The notes under the pieces: generated by a model
What the model saw: the letters and a program-made list of their open reading frames with translations, nothing else
Database searches by the model: none
What the model was told of the DNA's origin: nothing
Source: Chloroflexota bacterium
GTDB taxonomy: Bacteria; Chloroflexota; Dehalococcoidia; Lucifugimonadales; JADFKI01
Direction of reading: 5' to 3'
Length of the DNA: 64,000 nucleotides
Assembly: GCA_009840355.1 (NCBI GenBank)
Contig: VXNZ01000026.1
Span: 98,433 to 162,432, forward strand
Position numbers and translations under genes: made by a program
Shown here: positions 1-8,683 of the stretch, piece after piece
How the letters are laid out: each line of letters opens with the position of its first letter
Numbering within the stretch: the stretch's first letter is position 1

Positions 1-13
1 ATCTGTGCGGCAT

Positions 14-1258
14 CTATTCTCGCGGCAGGTCCAAATGGAAGGCGTCGTGCAGCGCGCAGGCGGCTTCGGCAACCTGCGATTCGGATATTAGGCAGGTGAT
101 GCGAATCTCGGATGTCGTAATCGCGTCTATGTTGATGCCCTTGCCCGCGAGAGCGCGGAACATCTGTGATGCATAGCCCGGCGCGTCCTGCATACCGGAG
201 CCGACGATGCTCAGCTTGGCGAGTGTGTCGTCGCTGATGGTGCCTCTGCTGCCGAGTTCACGGATGACAGGTTCGACAACATCGAGTGCGCGGTCGAGGT
301 CGGTGCGCGTAACGGTGAATGTCATATCGGTTGTGCCATCAACGCTCGCGTTCTGCACGATGACATCCACGCTGATGTCGGCTTCGGCGAGCGGCTCGAA
401 CAGGCTCGCCGCGATGCCGGGCCTGTCGATGACGCCGAGCACCGTTATCTTCGCCACATTCGTGTCCGTCGCGATTCCCCTCACGCGATTCCGTATTTCG
501 CCCACATTGCTGTTCATCTCGCTGTCTCCGTGGATGTCCCCGTGAATAAGCGTGCCCGCCGCGTCCGTGAAACTGGATGCCACGAGTATCGGCACATTGT
601 AGTGCATTCCCATTTCGATAGAGCGCGGATTCATCTTCGCGCCGTAGCTTGCAAGCTCGAGCATTTCCTCGAAGCCCACTTCGTCCAACTTTCTCGCGGT
701 CGGCACTAGACGCGGGTCCGCCGTGTAGATGCCGTCCACATCGGTATAGACCTCGCAGCGATCCGCTTCGACGCCCGCAGCGATTGCCACTGCTGTCGTG
801 TCAGAGCCGCCGCGACCGAGCGTGGTGATGTCCAAGTCTTCGGTGATGCCCTGAAAGCCCGCGACAATGACGATGTTGCCTGCATCCACTTCTCCGATAA
901 TGCGCTCCGGCGACACGCCCGCGATGCGCGCCCTGCCGTAGCTGGAATCGGTGCGAATACCCGCTTGTGCACCGCTAAGGCTGACGGACGCGTAGCCCAT
1001 CGAGCGCAGCGCCATCGCCATCAGTGTGCAGGACACTAGTTCGCCGGTGGAGAGCAGCACGTCCATTTCGCGCGCGTCCGGTCGGTTCGAGATTTCGTTC
1101 GCCAAGTCGATGAGATCGTCAGTGGTGTCGCCCATAGCGGACACGACGGCGATGACGCTGTTGCCCGCGTCCCTGCTGCGCGCGATGCGCCCGGCGACAT
1201 TGCGAATCTTGTCGGCGTCCGCAAGCGAGCTTCCGCCGTATTTTTGTACGATTAGCAT
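14..1258 (-). CDS. lysC: Aspartate kinase
   Basis: Phosphorylates L-aspartate with ATP, the first committed step of the lysine/threonine/methionine pathway; cytosolic. The 414-residue protein has the usual length. It opens with the kinase signature VQKYGGSSLAD (residues 4-14) and carries the conserved GRGGSDTTAVA loop near residue 150. The C-terminal third holds the tandem ACT domains (for example KITVLGVIDRPGIAASLF and LSIVGSGMQDAPG) that normally bind lysine or threonine as feedback inhibitors. It starts with ATG at 1258. It is the last gene of a minus-strand run that begins with thrB, separated from thrB by two unrelated genes. The assignment is secure; which amino acid inhibits it cannot be read from the sequence. 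Confidence 0.97.
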   Translation of the reverse strand: MLIVQKYGGSSLADADKIRNVAGRIARSRDAGNSVIAVVSAMGDTTDDLIDLANEISNRPDAREMDVLLSTGELVSCTLMAMALRSMGYASVSLSGAQAGIRTDSSYGRARIAGVSPERIIGEVDAGNIVIVAGFQGITEDLDITTLGRGGSDTTAVAIAAGVEADRCEVYTDVDGIYTADPRLVPTARKLDEVGFEEMLELASYGAKMNPRSIEMGMHYNVPILVASSFTDAAGTLIHGDIHGDSEMNSNVGEIRNRVRGIATDTNVAKITVLGVIDRPGIAASLFEPLAEADISVDVIVQNASVDGTTDMTFTVTRTDLDRALDVVEPVIRELGSRGTISDDTLAKLSIVGSGMQDAPGYASQMFRALAGKGINIDAITTSEIRITCLISESQVAEAACALHDAFHLDLPRE

Positions 1259-1282
1259 GGTGGTGTGTCAGTCTTTCAGTCA

Positions 1283-2002
1283 TCAGTTCTTCGACATTTC
1301 GGTCGAGTTCAGAAGAGCGTATTCCTTCTGCCACACTGCGTCATTATTTTTGGTGAATTTCACGTAGTTGTACTCGTCCAATACTTTCGCAAGAGAGTTG
1401 CCGCAAGATACCAATGAACTTATAGCATCTTCACGACTATGACCTTCATTCTCCACTACCTGTCTAATGGCGAATTCAGCGAGTCTTTGCATTCGTGGCA
1501 GGAAACGGTAAGCGTAGCCCTTCCCTTTTGTATCACTCCCGAGTCCATATCCACCTCTGATAGCATCATCCCACATAATAAAAAGTGAAGGATTGATTGC
1601 GTGCAGGATTTTTGATGCTGCGGTCGAAGAAAATGTTGTCTTCTTCTGATTCCGTTTCATAGGAGTGTATTGGCATTCCGCGATGGTATCAAAGGACTCG
1701 GCTATCAATTGGCGGTGATCCATGAAATTGTCCAATACGGTCAAATCTTCCAACTCCAACAGATTCGGTAGTACTTGACTTATAGTACGCTGGAGGACTT
1801 CCGCATTTATCTGGTCCCACCTAAAGTTGCTGAACGCTTTGAATTGAGCAAGGAAATTTCTAAGGCTATCAATCATTGGCTGATCAATTGCTTGCACATT
1901 CCACTTTGCAAAGAAACCAGCATAACTTTCGTCATAGGCTGTTTCAACTCTATGATATTCTTCGTACCCTAGGCGTATAGCTTCATACAACATATACACC
2001 AA
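1283..2002 (-). CDS. Uncharacterised AT-rich orphan protein
   Basis: Product of 239 residues that I do not recognise as a named family. It is mostly predicted alpha-helical with no signal peptide or membrane segment. The most distinctive stretch is SKILHAINPSLFIMWDDAI near residue 130, followed by GYGLGSDTKGKGYAYRFL and, near the C-terminus, LAKVLDEYNYVKFT. That block looks like a conserved core rather than random sequence. Base composition is clearly more AT-rich than lysC and thrB on either side, and codon use differs, which suggests acquisition by transfer. It lies 24 bases upstream of lysC on the same strand and 51 bases downstream of the Uma2 gene. No start stands out; ATG at 2002 is used. 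Function unknown; a defence or mobile-cargo role would be guesswork. Confidence 0.75.
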   Translation of the reverse strand: MVYMLYEAIRLGYEEYHRVETAYDESYAGFFAKWNVQAIDQPMIDSLRNFLAQFKAFSNFRWDQINAEVLQRTISQVLPNLLELEDLTVLDNFMDHRQLIAESFDTIAECQYTPMKRNQKKTTFSSTAASKILHAINPSLFIMWDDAIRGGYGLGSDTKGKGYAYRFLPRMQRLAEFAIRQVVENEGHSREDAISSLVSCGNSLAKVLDEYNYVKFTKNNDAVWQKEYALLNSTEMSKN

Positions 2003-2053
2003 CCATCCTTCGCCAAACTATAATCCCAATTATACCCATCCCGTCCATCGATG

Positions 2054-2647
2054 TTAGCCCCTCGCCAACTTCCCCTGAAATACATCGTCCAAGTCGATGG
2101 TCAGATTCCCCAGCGTCTCAGATACGAGGGCCTGGCCAGTGCCGTACTCGCCTGCGTCTTCGAGTTTGCCATCGCGCAGCAGTAGAACTGCGAGTTTGCG
2201 CTCCCGCGGATCGACAAGCCACATCTCTTTGACGCCGTGCCGTTCGTATAGTTCGCGCTTTCGCGTTCTGTCAAGCCTTGATGTGGACGGCGACAGAATT
2301 TCCACCACCAAGTCCGGGGCGCCCCGAACATTCGCCGCCGTGATTATGTCAGCGCGATCTGCTGCGATAAATAGCAGGTTAGGCTGCGCTACATCATGGT
2401 CCGTAAAGATAACATCAAACGGCGCGCAGTAGAGTCGTTCCAAGCCAGATTGGCGCACAGATTGCAACAGATGTATCAAGTTCATCAGGATGGCCTGGTG
2501 AAACTCGCTTGGTGACGGAACCAAAATCAGCTCCCCGTCAATCAGCTCGTAGCGATCGTCTCCCGGCAAGTTCGCGTAGTCTTCGTATGTGAGTTTCGCC
2601 TTTGTCTCCAGCTTGACGTGCAGTGTAATGTCAGTCCTCCACCACAT
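2054..2647 (-). CDS. Uma2 family (DUF820) restriction-endonuclease-fold protein
   Basis: Member of the Uma2/DUF820 family, PD-(D/E)XK nuclease-fold proteins of unknown biological role that are expanded in Cyanobacteria and Chloroflexota. Family hallmarks are present in order: LTYEDYANLPGDDRYELIDGE near residues 19-39, SPSEFHQAILMNL, a DVAQPNLLFI segment (usually D-x-x-x-PDL), GAPDLVVEILSPST, and the terminal VKEMWLVDP. The putative catalytic residues are the Asp in GAPDLVVEIL and the Glu two residues after VV. The 5' end overlaps thrB: a GGAGG inside the last codons of thrB could serve the ATG at 2647 or, better spaced, a non-ATG start a few codons later, so the first residues are uncertain. 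Translational coupling to thrB is likely. Confidence 0.88.
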   Translation of the reverse strand: MWWRTDITLHVKLETKAKLTYEDYANLPGDDRYELIDGELILVPSPSEFHQAILMNLIHLLQSVRQSGLERLYCAPFDVIFTDHDVAQPNLLFIAADRADIITAANVRGAPDLVVEILSPSTSRLDRTRKRELYERHGVKEMWLVDPRERKLAVLLLRDGKLEDAGEYGTGQALVSETLGNLTIDLDDVFQGKLARG

Positions 2648-3548
2648 GCGCCCCCAGTAGGGTCGGCTTGGTTACCTTTATTGCGCCGTCGACGCCGGAC
2701 TTCATCGCGGCGTCTGCCATTTCGTATCCGATGGTGTACTCTCGATCTCGCGCCAACGCCAGCACGCTCGACCCCGCGCCTGACAGGAAGACTCCAAGCG
2801 CACCTGCCGACATCGCGGCGCGGAATATGTTCTTCATCGGGAAGAACAATTTCTGACGCGCGGGCTGGTGCAGCATGTCTTCGGTCGCGGTTTCGAGATG
2901 ATTGAGATTGCCGCTCGCCAAGGCGTTAACCAGCAGCGCGGTTCTGCCTATGTTGAACACGGCGTCTTGCCTGCTAATCGTGGGCGGCAGCACGCCTCGC
3001 GCTTCGTCGGTCGCCATCGGCACATCGGGCACGAACAGGATCGTCTTCAGTTCGTCCGGAACATTCACGGGTTCGGTCAAGTAGCCGTCGCCATCGCTCA
3101 CGACTATGCGGCAGCCGCCAAGTATCGCCGCCGCGGAGTTGTCCGGATGTCCTTCTATTTCGGCGGCGAGTTCCAGTATGCGCTTGGACGACAGCTTGGC
3201 GCCGCTCAGCTCGCTGCCCGCAAGCAAGCCACCGGCGACCGCCGCCGCGCTGCTGCCAAGCCCGCGCCCGAGCGGTATCTCGTTCTCGCAGGTAAGGCGC
3301 ACCGCCAGCGCGGGAATGCCTAGCCCGTCGTAGATGCGCTTGAAACTCTGGTACACGAGATTTCCGGCGTCGGTGGGTAGGCTGTCCCTCCCCTCGCCGC
3401 TGATGGAGACAACCTCGCCGCCGGACACCGAACTGTCCCGTTCCACGACGATGGTGTTCCAGATGTCCAGCGACATCCCCAAACAGTCGAAGCCGGGGCC
3501 CATGTTCGCGGTCGTAGCCGGCACTCTTACTTTAACTGTCGTTGTCAT
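2631..3548 (-). CDS. thrB: Homoserine kinase
   Basis: Phosphorylates L-homoserine to O-phosphohomoserine for threonine synthesis; GHMP kinase superfamily, cytosolic. The 305 residues match the family length. The N-terminus VRVPATTANMGPGFDCLG is the substrate-binding region, and IPLGRGLGSSAAAVAGG is the glycine-rich phosphate loop of GHMP kinases. The third motif is visible as LGVFLSGAGSSVLAL. It starts at ATG 3548 and is the first gene of the minus-strand run thrB - Uma2 - orphan - lysC, so two threonine-pathway enzymes appear to be co-transcribed with two unrelated passengers. No thr-type leader peptide or attenuator was found upstream; only a five-pair hairpin is visible close to the start. 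Confidence 0.97.
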   Translation of the reverse strand: MTTTVKVRVPATTANMGPGFDCLGMSLDIWNTIVVERDSSVSGGEVVSISGEGRDSLPTDAGNLVYQSFKRIYDGLGIPALAVRLTCENEIPLGRGLGSSAAAVAGGLLAGSELSGAKLSSKRILELAAEIEGHPDNSAAAILGGCRIVVSDGDGYLTEPVNVPDELKTILFVPDVPMATDEARGVLPPTISRQDAVFNIGRTALLVNALASGNLNHLETATEDMLHQPARQKLFFPMKNIFRAAMSAGALGVFLSGAGSSVLALARDREYTIGYEMADAAMKSGVDGAIKVTKPTLLGAHVVED

Positions 3549-3951
3549 GACTTCTGTCCGTTATCGAAAAACGGTTTTGCGTGTTAAGGTCTGCACTCGG
3601 ACTGAGACTTCAGCCCTATCCTAATCTTGCCCTACCACATTCCTGCATCAAGTAGGTAAGGACTGTTGCACCTGCCTAACCATTTGCCCTAGACATCTAC
3701 GCCCAAGTGACAACGGAAGGCTGCGGCTCGTCCGCATAGATGGTATGGAATCGGTGTCAGATGCAAGCCTACCAGATGCAAGCGCGCGGATAAAGGCGCA
3801 CGGGGATGCGGTGCGAAATTGCCGGCTGGCATTTGAGAAGAGCATATCCCTCTCGATGTTCGAATGTGCTATCCGGTCATCAAAAGGGATCGTCGTTTGG
3901 AGGCATACCGCAAATTGTCAGCCGATTGACACTGCGGCAGCGGATGCAGCG
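3549..3951. other. Intergenic region upstream of thrB
   Basis: About 400 bases with no convincing gene. Open frames on the plus strand reach into the zinc-ribbon gene on the other strand and look like shadows. A short inverted repeat (CCGTT...AACGG, about 3561-3577) lies just upstream of thrB, too weak to call an attenuator. The thrB promoter presumably lies here, but no clear -35/-10 pair was found. Confidence 0.4.
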
Positions 3952-4143
3952 CTATGCGGCGACCTTGGTCTTCCGCCTGCGACCGGGCTTGCCACGCGTC
4001 TTCGCCCAGTCAAAGTTGGTCTTCGGCTCGGGGATGATGTCCTTCGTGTAACCGCACTGGAGACACTCTCTGTAATCGCCGTACATGTCCCTCGTCAGCT
4101 TCAGGTCTCCAGCGCACCTGGGACATGCCTTGAACTCTACCAT
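3952..4143 (-). CDS. Small zinc-ribbon protein
   Basis: A 63-residue protein starting MVEFKACPRCAGDLKLTRD. Two CxxC knuckles (CPRC near residues 7-10 and CLQC near 25-28) form a typical rubredoxin-like zinc ribbon. A basic tail follows (RGKPGRRRKTKVAA), which could bind nucleic acid. The frame is open for 34 more codons upstream, but the ATG at 4143 is preceded by a strong AGGAAGGA ribosome-binding site about nine bases away, so that start is preferred. It is a single gene downstream of mutS, and the about 230 bases between them are AT-rich. Comparable zinc-ribbon microproteins are common in bacterial genomes without an assigned role. The domain call is firm; the function is unknown. Confidence 0.85.
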   Translation of the reverse strand: MVEFKACPRCAGDLKLTRDMYGDYRECLQCGYTKDIIPEPKTNFDWAKTRGKPGRRRKTKVAA

Positions 4144-4374
4144 TTCGCTTGTTCCTTCCTTTCTCCGCTGGTGTCGCGGGTCTGCGATACGCAGCTTTAT
4201 GTATTCATAACTCCCAATTAAAGCTGCATTGCGACATTGCATCAATGAATACTCTAGCCTTACGACACATTAATACAAGCGCGGGTCAATATCTATATGA
4301 TATTCACAATAGGTAGTATTATTTTCCGCAATACTATGGCGACCCGTCGCCTAGTCATGCTTGATGTGCGAATT

Positions 4375-6966
4375 CTATTGATCTTCCCTTGCGCGTTCCT
4401 GTAATTCATACAGACGGTTGATGGCATCGAGCGGCGTCAGGGATGCGACATCGATGGCAAGCAGCTCATCGACGACGGGCGACGCGAATGTGAGCAGAGG
4501 CATCTGCTGTGCTTGGACGCCGCCCTTGCGTCGCGATGCCGCGCCTTTTGCCTTGCTGCTGTTCTCTAATTCCGCGAGCACTTTCCACGCACGGCTCACC
4601 ACACCCGACGGCATTCCGGCGAGACGCGCCACATGCACGCCGTAGCTGCGGTCTGCGCCGCCCGGCGCGATGTTGCGCAGGAACACGACCTGCCCCTTGT
4701 CCTCGCTCACAACCACGTTGTAATTGAACGCGCGTGGCAGCGTATCGGCGAGCTGCGTCAGTTCGTGGTAGTGTGTAGCGAATAGGGTTTTGCATCCCAG
4801 CCTAGGGTTGTTGTGGATATGCTCCGCGACGGCGCGCGCGATTGCGAGTCCGTCGTATGTGCTTGTGCCGCGCCCGATTTCGTCCAGCACGATTAGCGAA
4901 CGGGGCGTAGCGTGGTTAAGAATCGCCGCTGTTTCGACCATCTCGACCATGAATGTGGACTGCCCCATCGCGAGGTCGTCCTGTAATCCCACGCGAGTGA
5001 ATATCCGGTCACACACGCCGATGCGCGCTGATTCCGCAGGCACGAAGCTGCCAATCTGTGCCATAAGTGTGATGACGGCGACTTGCCGGATGTAGGTCGA
5101 TTTGCCCGCCATGTTGGGGCCCGTCAGTATGATGAGCTGCTCGCCGTCGCTTGCCAGAGCGGTGTCGTTGGCGACGAAATCGCCGGGCGGCAGCATGCGT
5201 TCAACGACGGGATGCCGCCCTTGCTTGACGACAATCGCAGCACCGTCGTCGAGGACCGGGCGCACATAGCCATGCAGCGACGCCACTTCCGCGAGCGATG
5301 CGAACGCGTCAATGTTGGCGATGGCTCGGGCAGTGCGCAGTATCGGTTCGGCGTAGCCCGCGACCTGCTGGCAGACCTGCCGGAAGAGCGCGGATTCCAT
5401 CTCGCCGATGCGGTCTTGCGCGTTTAGGATGAGCGACTCGTACTCCTTCATTTCGGGTGTGATGAAGCGCTCGCCGCCCACGAGCGTCTGCCGGCGCACA
5501 TAGTCGTCGGGCGCCTGCTCGAGGTTGGCATTGCTAATTTCGATGTAGTAGCCGAACACGCGGTTGTATCCGACCTTCAGCGACTTGATGCCGGTGCGCT
5601 CGCGTTCTTTGTGCTCCAGCCGCGCGATGTAGTCTTGCGCGTTGCGAGATGTGCCGCGCACTTCATCGAGTTCGGGTGAGAAGCCTTGCCGAATCACATT
5701 CCCGTCGCCGACGCTTATCGGCGGGTCGTCGCCGATCGCCTGCCTGACTAGCTCAACGACCTCGCCGTTATCCGCGATGCGCTCTGCGAGCCATTCCACC
5801 TTGTCCGCATCGTCGTCTTCGCGCAGCAAGTCTTTGATTTTCGGCGCGGCGTCCAGGCTGTTGGCAAGGCTGACGAGGTCGCGCGGCGTGGCGTTGTGTC
5901 CACGGACCCTGTTCACGAGTCGTTCCATGTCGGACACGGATTCGAGCAGCATCACGATGCGCTCTCGCCGCAGTGCGCTGCGATGGAACCATTCCACGGC
6001 GTCCTGCCGCCGCAAGAGTCGTTCGACATCGAGCAAAGGCTGCCCAAGCCAGCGGCGCAATAGCCGTCCGCCCATCGATGTCTTGGTGGCGTCCAGCACG
6101 GACAGCAGTGAGGCGTTCACCGCGCCCCAACGTCCGCCTTCGTACAGTTCTAAGTTGTGGCGAGTCTGCGCGTCCAGAATCATATAGTCGGCGGTGGAGT
6201 GCGTGTACAGCGTGGTAATCTGCCCGATGGCGCCGCGCTGAGTCTGCTGCAGATAGTCGATGACCGCGCCTGCCGCCCTTGCCGCGAGTGGCTTGTTCTC
6301 GCAGCCGAAGCTCTCCAGCGAAGCGACGCCGAAGTGGCGCAGCAGCGTCTCGCGCCCCCAGTCTGCGTGGAATGCGTCCTGCAGGAGCGGCGTAAGCATT
6401 ACATCGCCGTAGTCAGGCATATCTTCGCCGTCTTCCGGGAGACTGTCTTCCGGCACAAGCAACTCGGATGGGGTAAGCCGCGATAATTCGACCGGGAGCT
6501 GCGCCAGATCGAACTGCGCGGTGGCGAATTCGCTGGTGGTGATGTCAACCCACGATAGCCCTACGCTGTCGCCTTCGACCAGCAGCGCGGCGAGATAATT
6601 GTTCGCATTGCGCTCCAGAAGTGCGTCCTCGATGATGGTACCGGGCGTCACCACGCGCACGACCTCGCGGTCAACGATGCCCTTTGAAGTCGCCGGATCG
6701 CTGACCTGCTCACATATCGCGACCTTATGCCCCTTCTTGATGAGCCGCGCCAGACTTGCTTCTAGGGAGTGATACGGGATGCCGGCGAGCGGCACGCGCT
6801 GCCCTTTGCCGAACTCGCGCGAAGTCAGCGCAATCTCCAGCTCGCGCGAGAGCAGCCGCGCGTCGTCATCGAATGTTTCGTAGAAGTCGCCCATGCGGAA
6901 CAGCAGGATTTCGTCCTGATGCTCCCGCTTGACTCCCAAGTACTGCCGCCGTACGGGTGTGGTCAT
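4375..6966 (-). CDS. mutS: DNA mismatch repair protein MutS
   Basis: Recognises base mismatches and small loops and starts methyl-independent or MutL-directed repair; an ATPase acting on DNA as a dimer. At 863 residues it has the length of MutS1. The N-terminal mismatch-recognition motif appears as EILLFRMGDFYETFDDDA, with the Phe-x-Glu pair as FYE. The connector, lever and clamp regions follow. The ATPase domain has Walker A GPNMAGKSTYIRQ, the ST(F)MVEM motif, and Walker B LIVLDEIGRGTSTYDGLAIA. The helix-turn-helix end (SYGVHVARLAGMP) is intact. The C-terminal clamp-binding/tetramer region is short. No mutL occurs in the window. It starts at ATG 6966 and appears monocistronic. Confidence 0.98.
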   Translation of the reverse strand: MTTPVRRQYLGVKREHQDEILLFRMGDFYETFDDDARLLSRELEIALTSREFGKGQRVPLAGIPYHSLEASLARLIKKGHKVAICEQVSDPATSKGIVDREVVRVVTPGTIIEDALLERNANNYLAALLVEGDSVGLSWVDITTSEFATAQFDLAQLPVELSRLTPSELLVPEDSLPEDGEDMPDYGDVMLTPLLQDAFHADWGRETLLRHFGVASLESFGCENKPLAARAAGAVIDYLQQTQRGAIGQITTLYTHSTADYMILDAQTRHNLELYEGGRWGAVNASLLSVLDATKTSMGGRLLRRWLGQPLLDVERLLRRQDAVEWFHRSALRRERIVMLLESVSDMERLVNRVRGHNATPRDLVSLANSLDAAPKIKDLLREDDDADKVEWLAERIADNGEVVELVRQAIGDDPPISVGDGNVIRQGFSPELDEVRGTSRNAQDYIARLEHKERERTGIKSLKVGYNRVFGYYIEISNANLEQAPDDYVRRQTLVGGERFITPEMKEYESLILNAQDRIGEMESALFRQVCQQVAGYAEPILRTARAIANIDAFASLAEVASLHGYVRPVLDDGAAIVVKQGRHPVVERMLPPGDFVANDTALASDGEQLIILTGPNMAGKSTYIRQVAVITLMAQIGSFVPAESARIGVCDRIFTRVGLQDDLAMGQSTFMVEMVETAAILNHATPRSLIVLDEIGRGTSTYDGLAIARAVAEHIHNNPRLGCKTLFATHYHELTQLADTLPRAFNYNVVVSEDKGQVVFLRNIAPGGADRSYGVHVARLAGMPSGVVSRAWKVLAELENSSKAKGAASRRKGGVQAQQMPLLTFASPVVDELLAIDVASLTPLDAINRLYELQERAREDQ

Positions 6967-7506
6967 TCGCCTTGCTCATACGCAGTCGTCAAATCCAGCC
7001 AATACACAATGCACATATATTAGCGAGTTTGAGCGGTACAATTAAAGGAACTTACGATACATTTACATTTGACTATTTCGTATAGCCATATCGTAACAGC
7101 ATATCTTGAAGTGAGCATCGGCAATGAAGCGCAGCAGTATTCCGAAGGATGAAACGATGACGACAGAAGAGAAACTCACCAATACTCAAAGGTCCATCGG
7201 GCAGTGCAAGAACCAGATGATTCCAAGCTTAATGACTTCAGTGCGCTAATCGAACGGGACTGACGATCTGCGCTTCAGCGTTTATGAAATAGACTTGCAC
7301 ATCGCCCATTCCGAAAGCGGAAACCTGCCGTCCTTGTTGGGCAGCAATACAATCGACCGATGACGAATAGACTCGACCCGAGCAACGACACATTGGAATG
7401 TATCGTCCGCTCAACCGACACTGTAACCTAGCCAGCGCATAACGACCCCGCGATTCATTGAATCTGGCGGGGTCGTTTCTTACCATGCTTTCGGCTGAAT
7501 ATGTGC
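6967..7506. other. Gene-poor region with possible gene remnant
   Basis: About 540 bases between mutS and the NHL gene. On the plus strand a 30-codon frame (7157-7249) starts at an ATG preceded by a good GAAGGA site and begins MTTEEKLTNTQRS, a style of start typical of coiled-coil proteins. It stops after 30 codons with no continuation in another frame that I could recognise. A strong plus-strand terminator-like hairpin closes the region at 7441-7477. Together these could be the remains of a small plus-strand gene, or a short peptide gene. An 82-codon minus-strand frame at 7238-7486 shows no family features. Confidence 0.35.
7441..7480 (+). terminator. Rho-independent terminator-like hairpin
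   Basis: AACGACCCCGC (7441-7451) pairs perfectly with GCGGGGTCGTT (7467-7477). The loop itself contains a second stem, GATTC/GAATC. On the plus strand the stem runs into TTTCTT, a modest U-tract. On the minus strand no U-tract follows, so it reads best as a plus-strand terminator, although no secure plus-strand gene lies in front of it. Confidence 0.55.
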
Positions 7507-8535
7507 CTATGTCACTTCAAGCGTTACGTTGCGCAAGGGGGCGGCGTATTGCGTACGGTCTAGTTCGACGGCTTCCTTTTGGTAGATTTGCACGCGGTAG
7601 GACTCGTAATCGGGGATGAATAGACGGAATTCGCTGTCTATTCTGACGGAGCGCGGGCGGCGCAGGCGCTTTTCTTGCTCTAGATCGCCCATTTCGCGCA
7701 GCCGGTTCGGTACGGCATTCGTGAGCATGTAGGTGCGCGCGATTCTCGAAAGCGTGGCGTCGCCGCCGAAACTCCAGATGTACTGCCCCTCCGCGTTGAA
7801 CATCAGCACACGGTCGTTGCCCCAATCCGCTACATAGATGTCGCCGTGCGCGTCAACGGCGATGCCGGTCGGACGGTTGAACTGCCCAGGTCCGCTGCCC
7901 GCCTCGCCGCCGACATTCTTCACTTCGCCGTCTGCGGAGAATATCTGGAAGCGGTTGTTGCCCCAGTCCGCGACATACACATCGCCCAGCTCGTCTACAT
8001 GCACGCCGCATGGCAGCTCGAACTGCCCGGGTCCCGCGCCGTATTCGCCGAAGCCGCCTAGGTACTCGCCGTCCGGCGTATAGCGCTGGACGCGGTGGTT
8101 TTTGGAATCTACGACGACCATGTTGCCGTCAAGATCGAAGGCGATGCCGTTGGGCGCGTCGAACTCGCCGTCGCCGTCGCCGTAGGCGCCCCAGCGCGAG
8201 ACGAACTCGCCGTCCGGATTGAAGCGAGAAATCTTGTGCGTCGCCTCGTCGCTGACGAATATGTCGCCTGCATCATCGACAATTATTTGTACGGGCCAGA
8301 CGAACTGCCCCTCATTTGTGCCATATCCGCCAAAGCCCTTGAGGTCGGCGGACAGCGCCTCGGAGTCGTCAACCGACCATATCCGCACGCTCGATCCGCC
8401 TTCGGAGCGCATCAGGATTAGCGCATCCCCATTCTTGGCGAATGCGATGTCCGCAGGAAAGTTCGTTACGCGGCGCATTCCAAGCGTCCGCAGATAAGGG
8501 TAGCCAGCTCGCAGCAATCCGTGTGGTCTGGTCAT
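7507..8535 (-). CDS. NHL-repeat beta-propeller protein
   Basis: 342 residues built from NHL repeats, which form a six-bladed beta-propeller used for protein or ligand binding and occasionally catalysis. Repeats are obvious: GQFVWPVQIIVDDAGDIFVSD, then GEFDAPNGIAFDLDGNMVVVD, then GQFELPCGVHVDELGDVYVAD, then GQFNRPTGIAVDAHGDIYVAD, each followed by a (N/D)HRVQR(Y/F)-type strand. There is no signal peptide or membrane anchor, so it is probably cytosolic. Start ATG 8535 has a GAGGAG site seven bases upstream. It lies 148 bases downstream of the symporter gene on the same strand and may be transcribed with it. The substrate or partner cannot be deduced. Confidence 0.9.
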   Translation of the reverse strand: MTRPHGLLRAGYPYLRTLGMRRVTNFPADIAFAKNGDALILMRSEGGSSVRIWSVDDSEALSADLKGFGGYGTNEGQFVWPVQIIVDDAGDIFVSDEATHKISRFNPDGEFVSRWGAYGDGDGEFDAPNGIAFDLDGNMVVVDSKNHRVQRYTPDGEYLGGFGEYGAGPGQFELPCGVHVDELGDVYVADWGNNRFQIFSADGEVKNVGGEAGSGPGQFNRPTGIAVDAHGDIYVADWGNDRVLMFNAEGQYIWSFGGDATLSRIARTYMLTNAVPNRLREMGDLEQEKRLRRPRSVRIDSEFRLFIPDYESYRVQIYQKEAVELDRTQYAAPLRNVTLEVT

Positions 8536-8683
8536 TTATTGTCTCCTCGTGCAAGTGGGTGGCTTGCGCCAGCCGGGTGGTTTTAGCTGTTTCTTGCCTA
8601 TACCGCTTACGATGATGTTTGGCGGTATTGTCTTCCAAGACTATGCCATAGGGGCCGTAATTGGAGTATGGGACGATGCGTTG

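Noticed and set aside
3745..4221. 158-codon plus-strand frame
   Set aside because: Lies opposite the zinc-ribbon gene, which has CxxC motifs and a strong ribosome-binding site; the plus frame has no family features.
7238..7486. 82-codon minus-strand frame as a gene
   Set aside because: Covers the terminator-like hairpin, no ribosome-binding site and no family signal.
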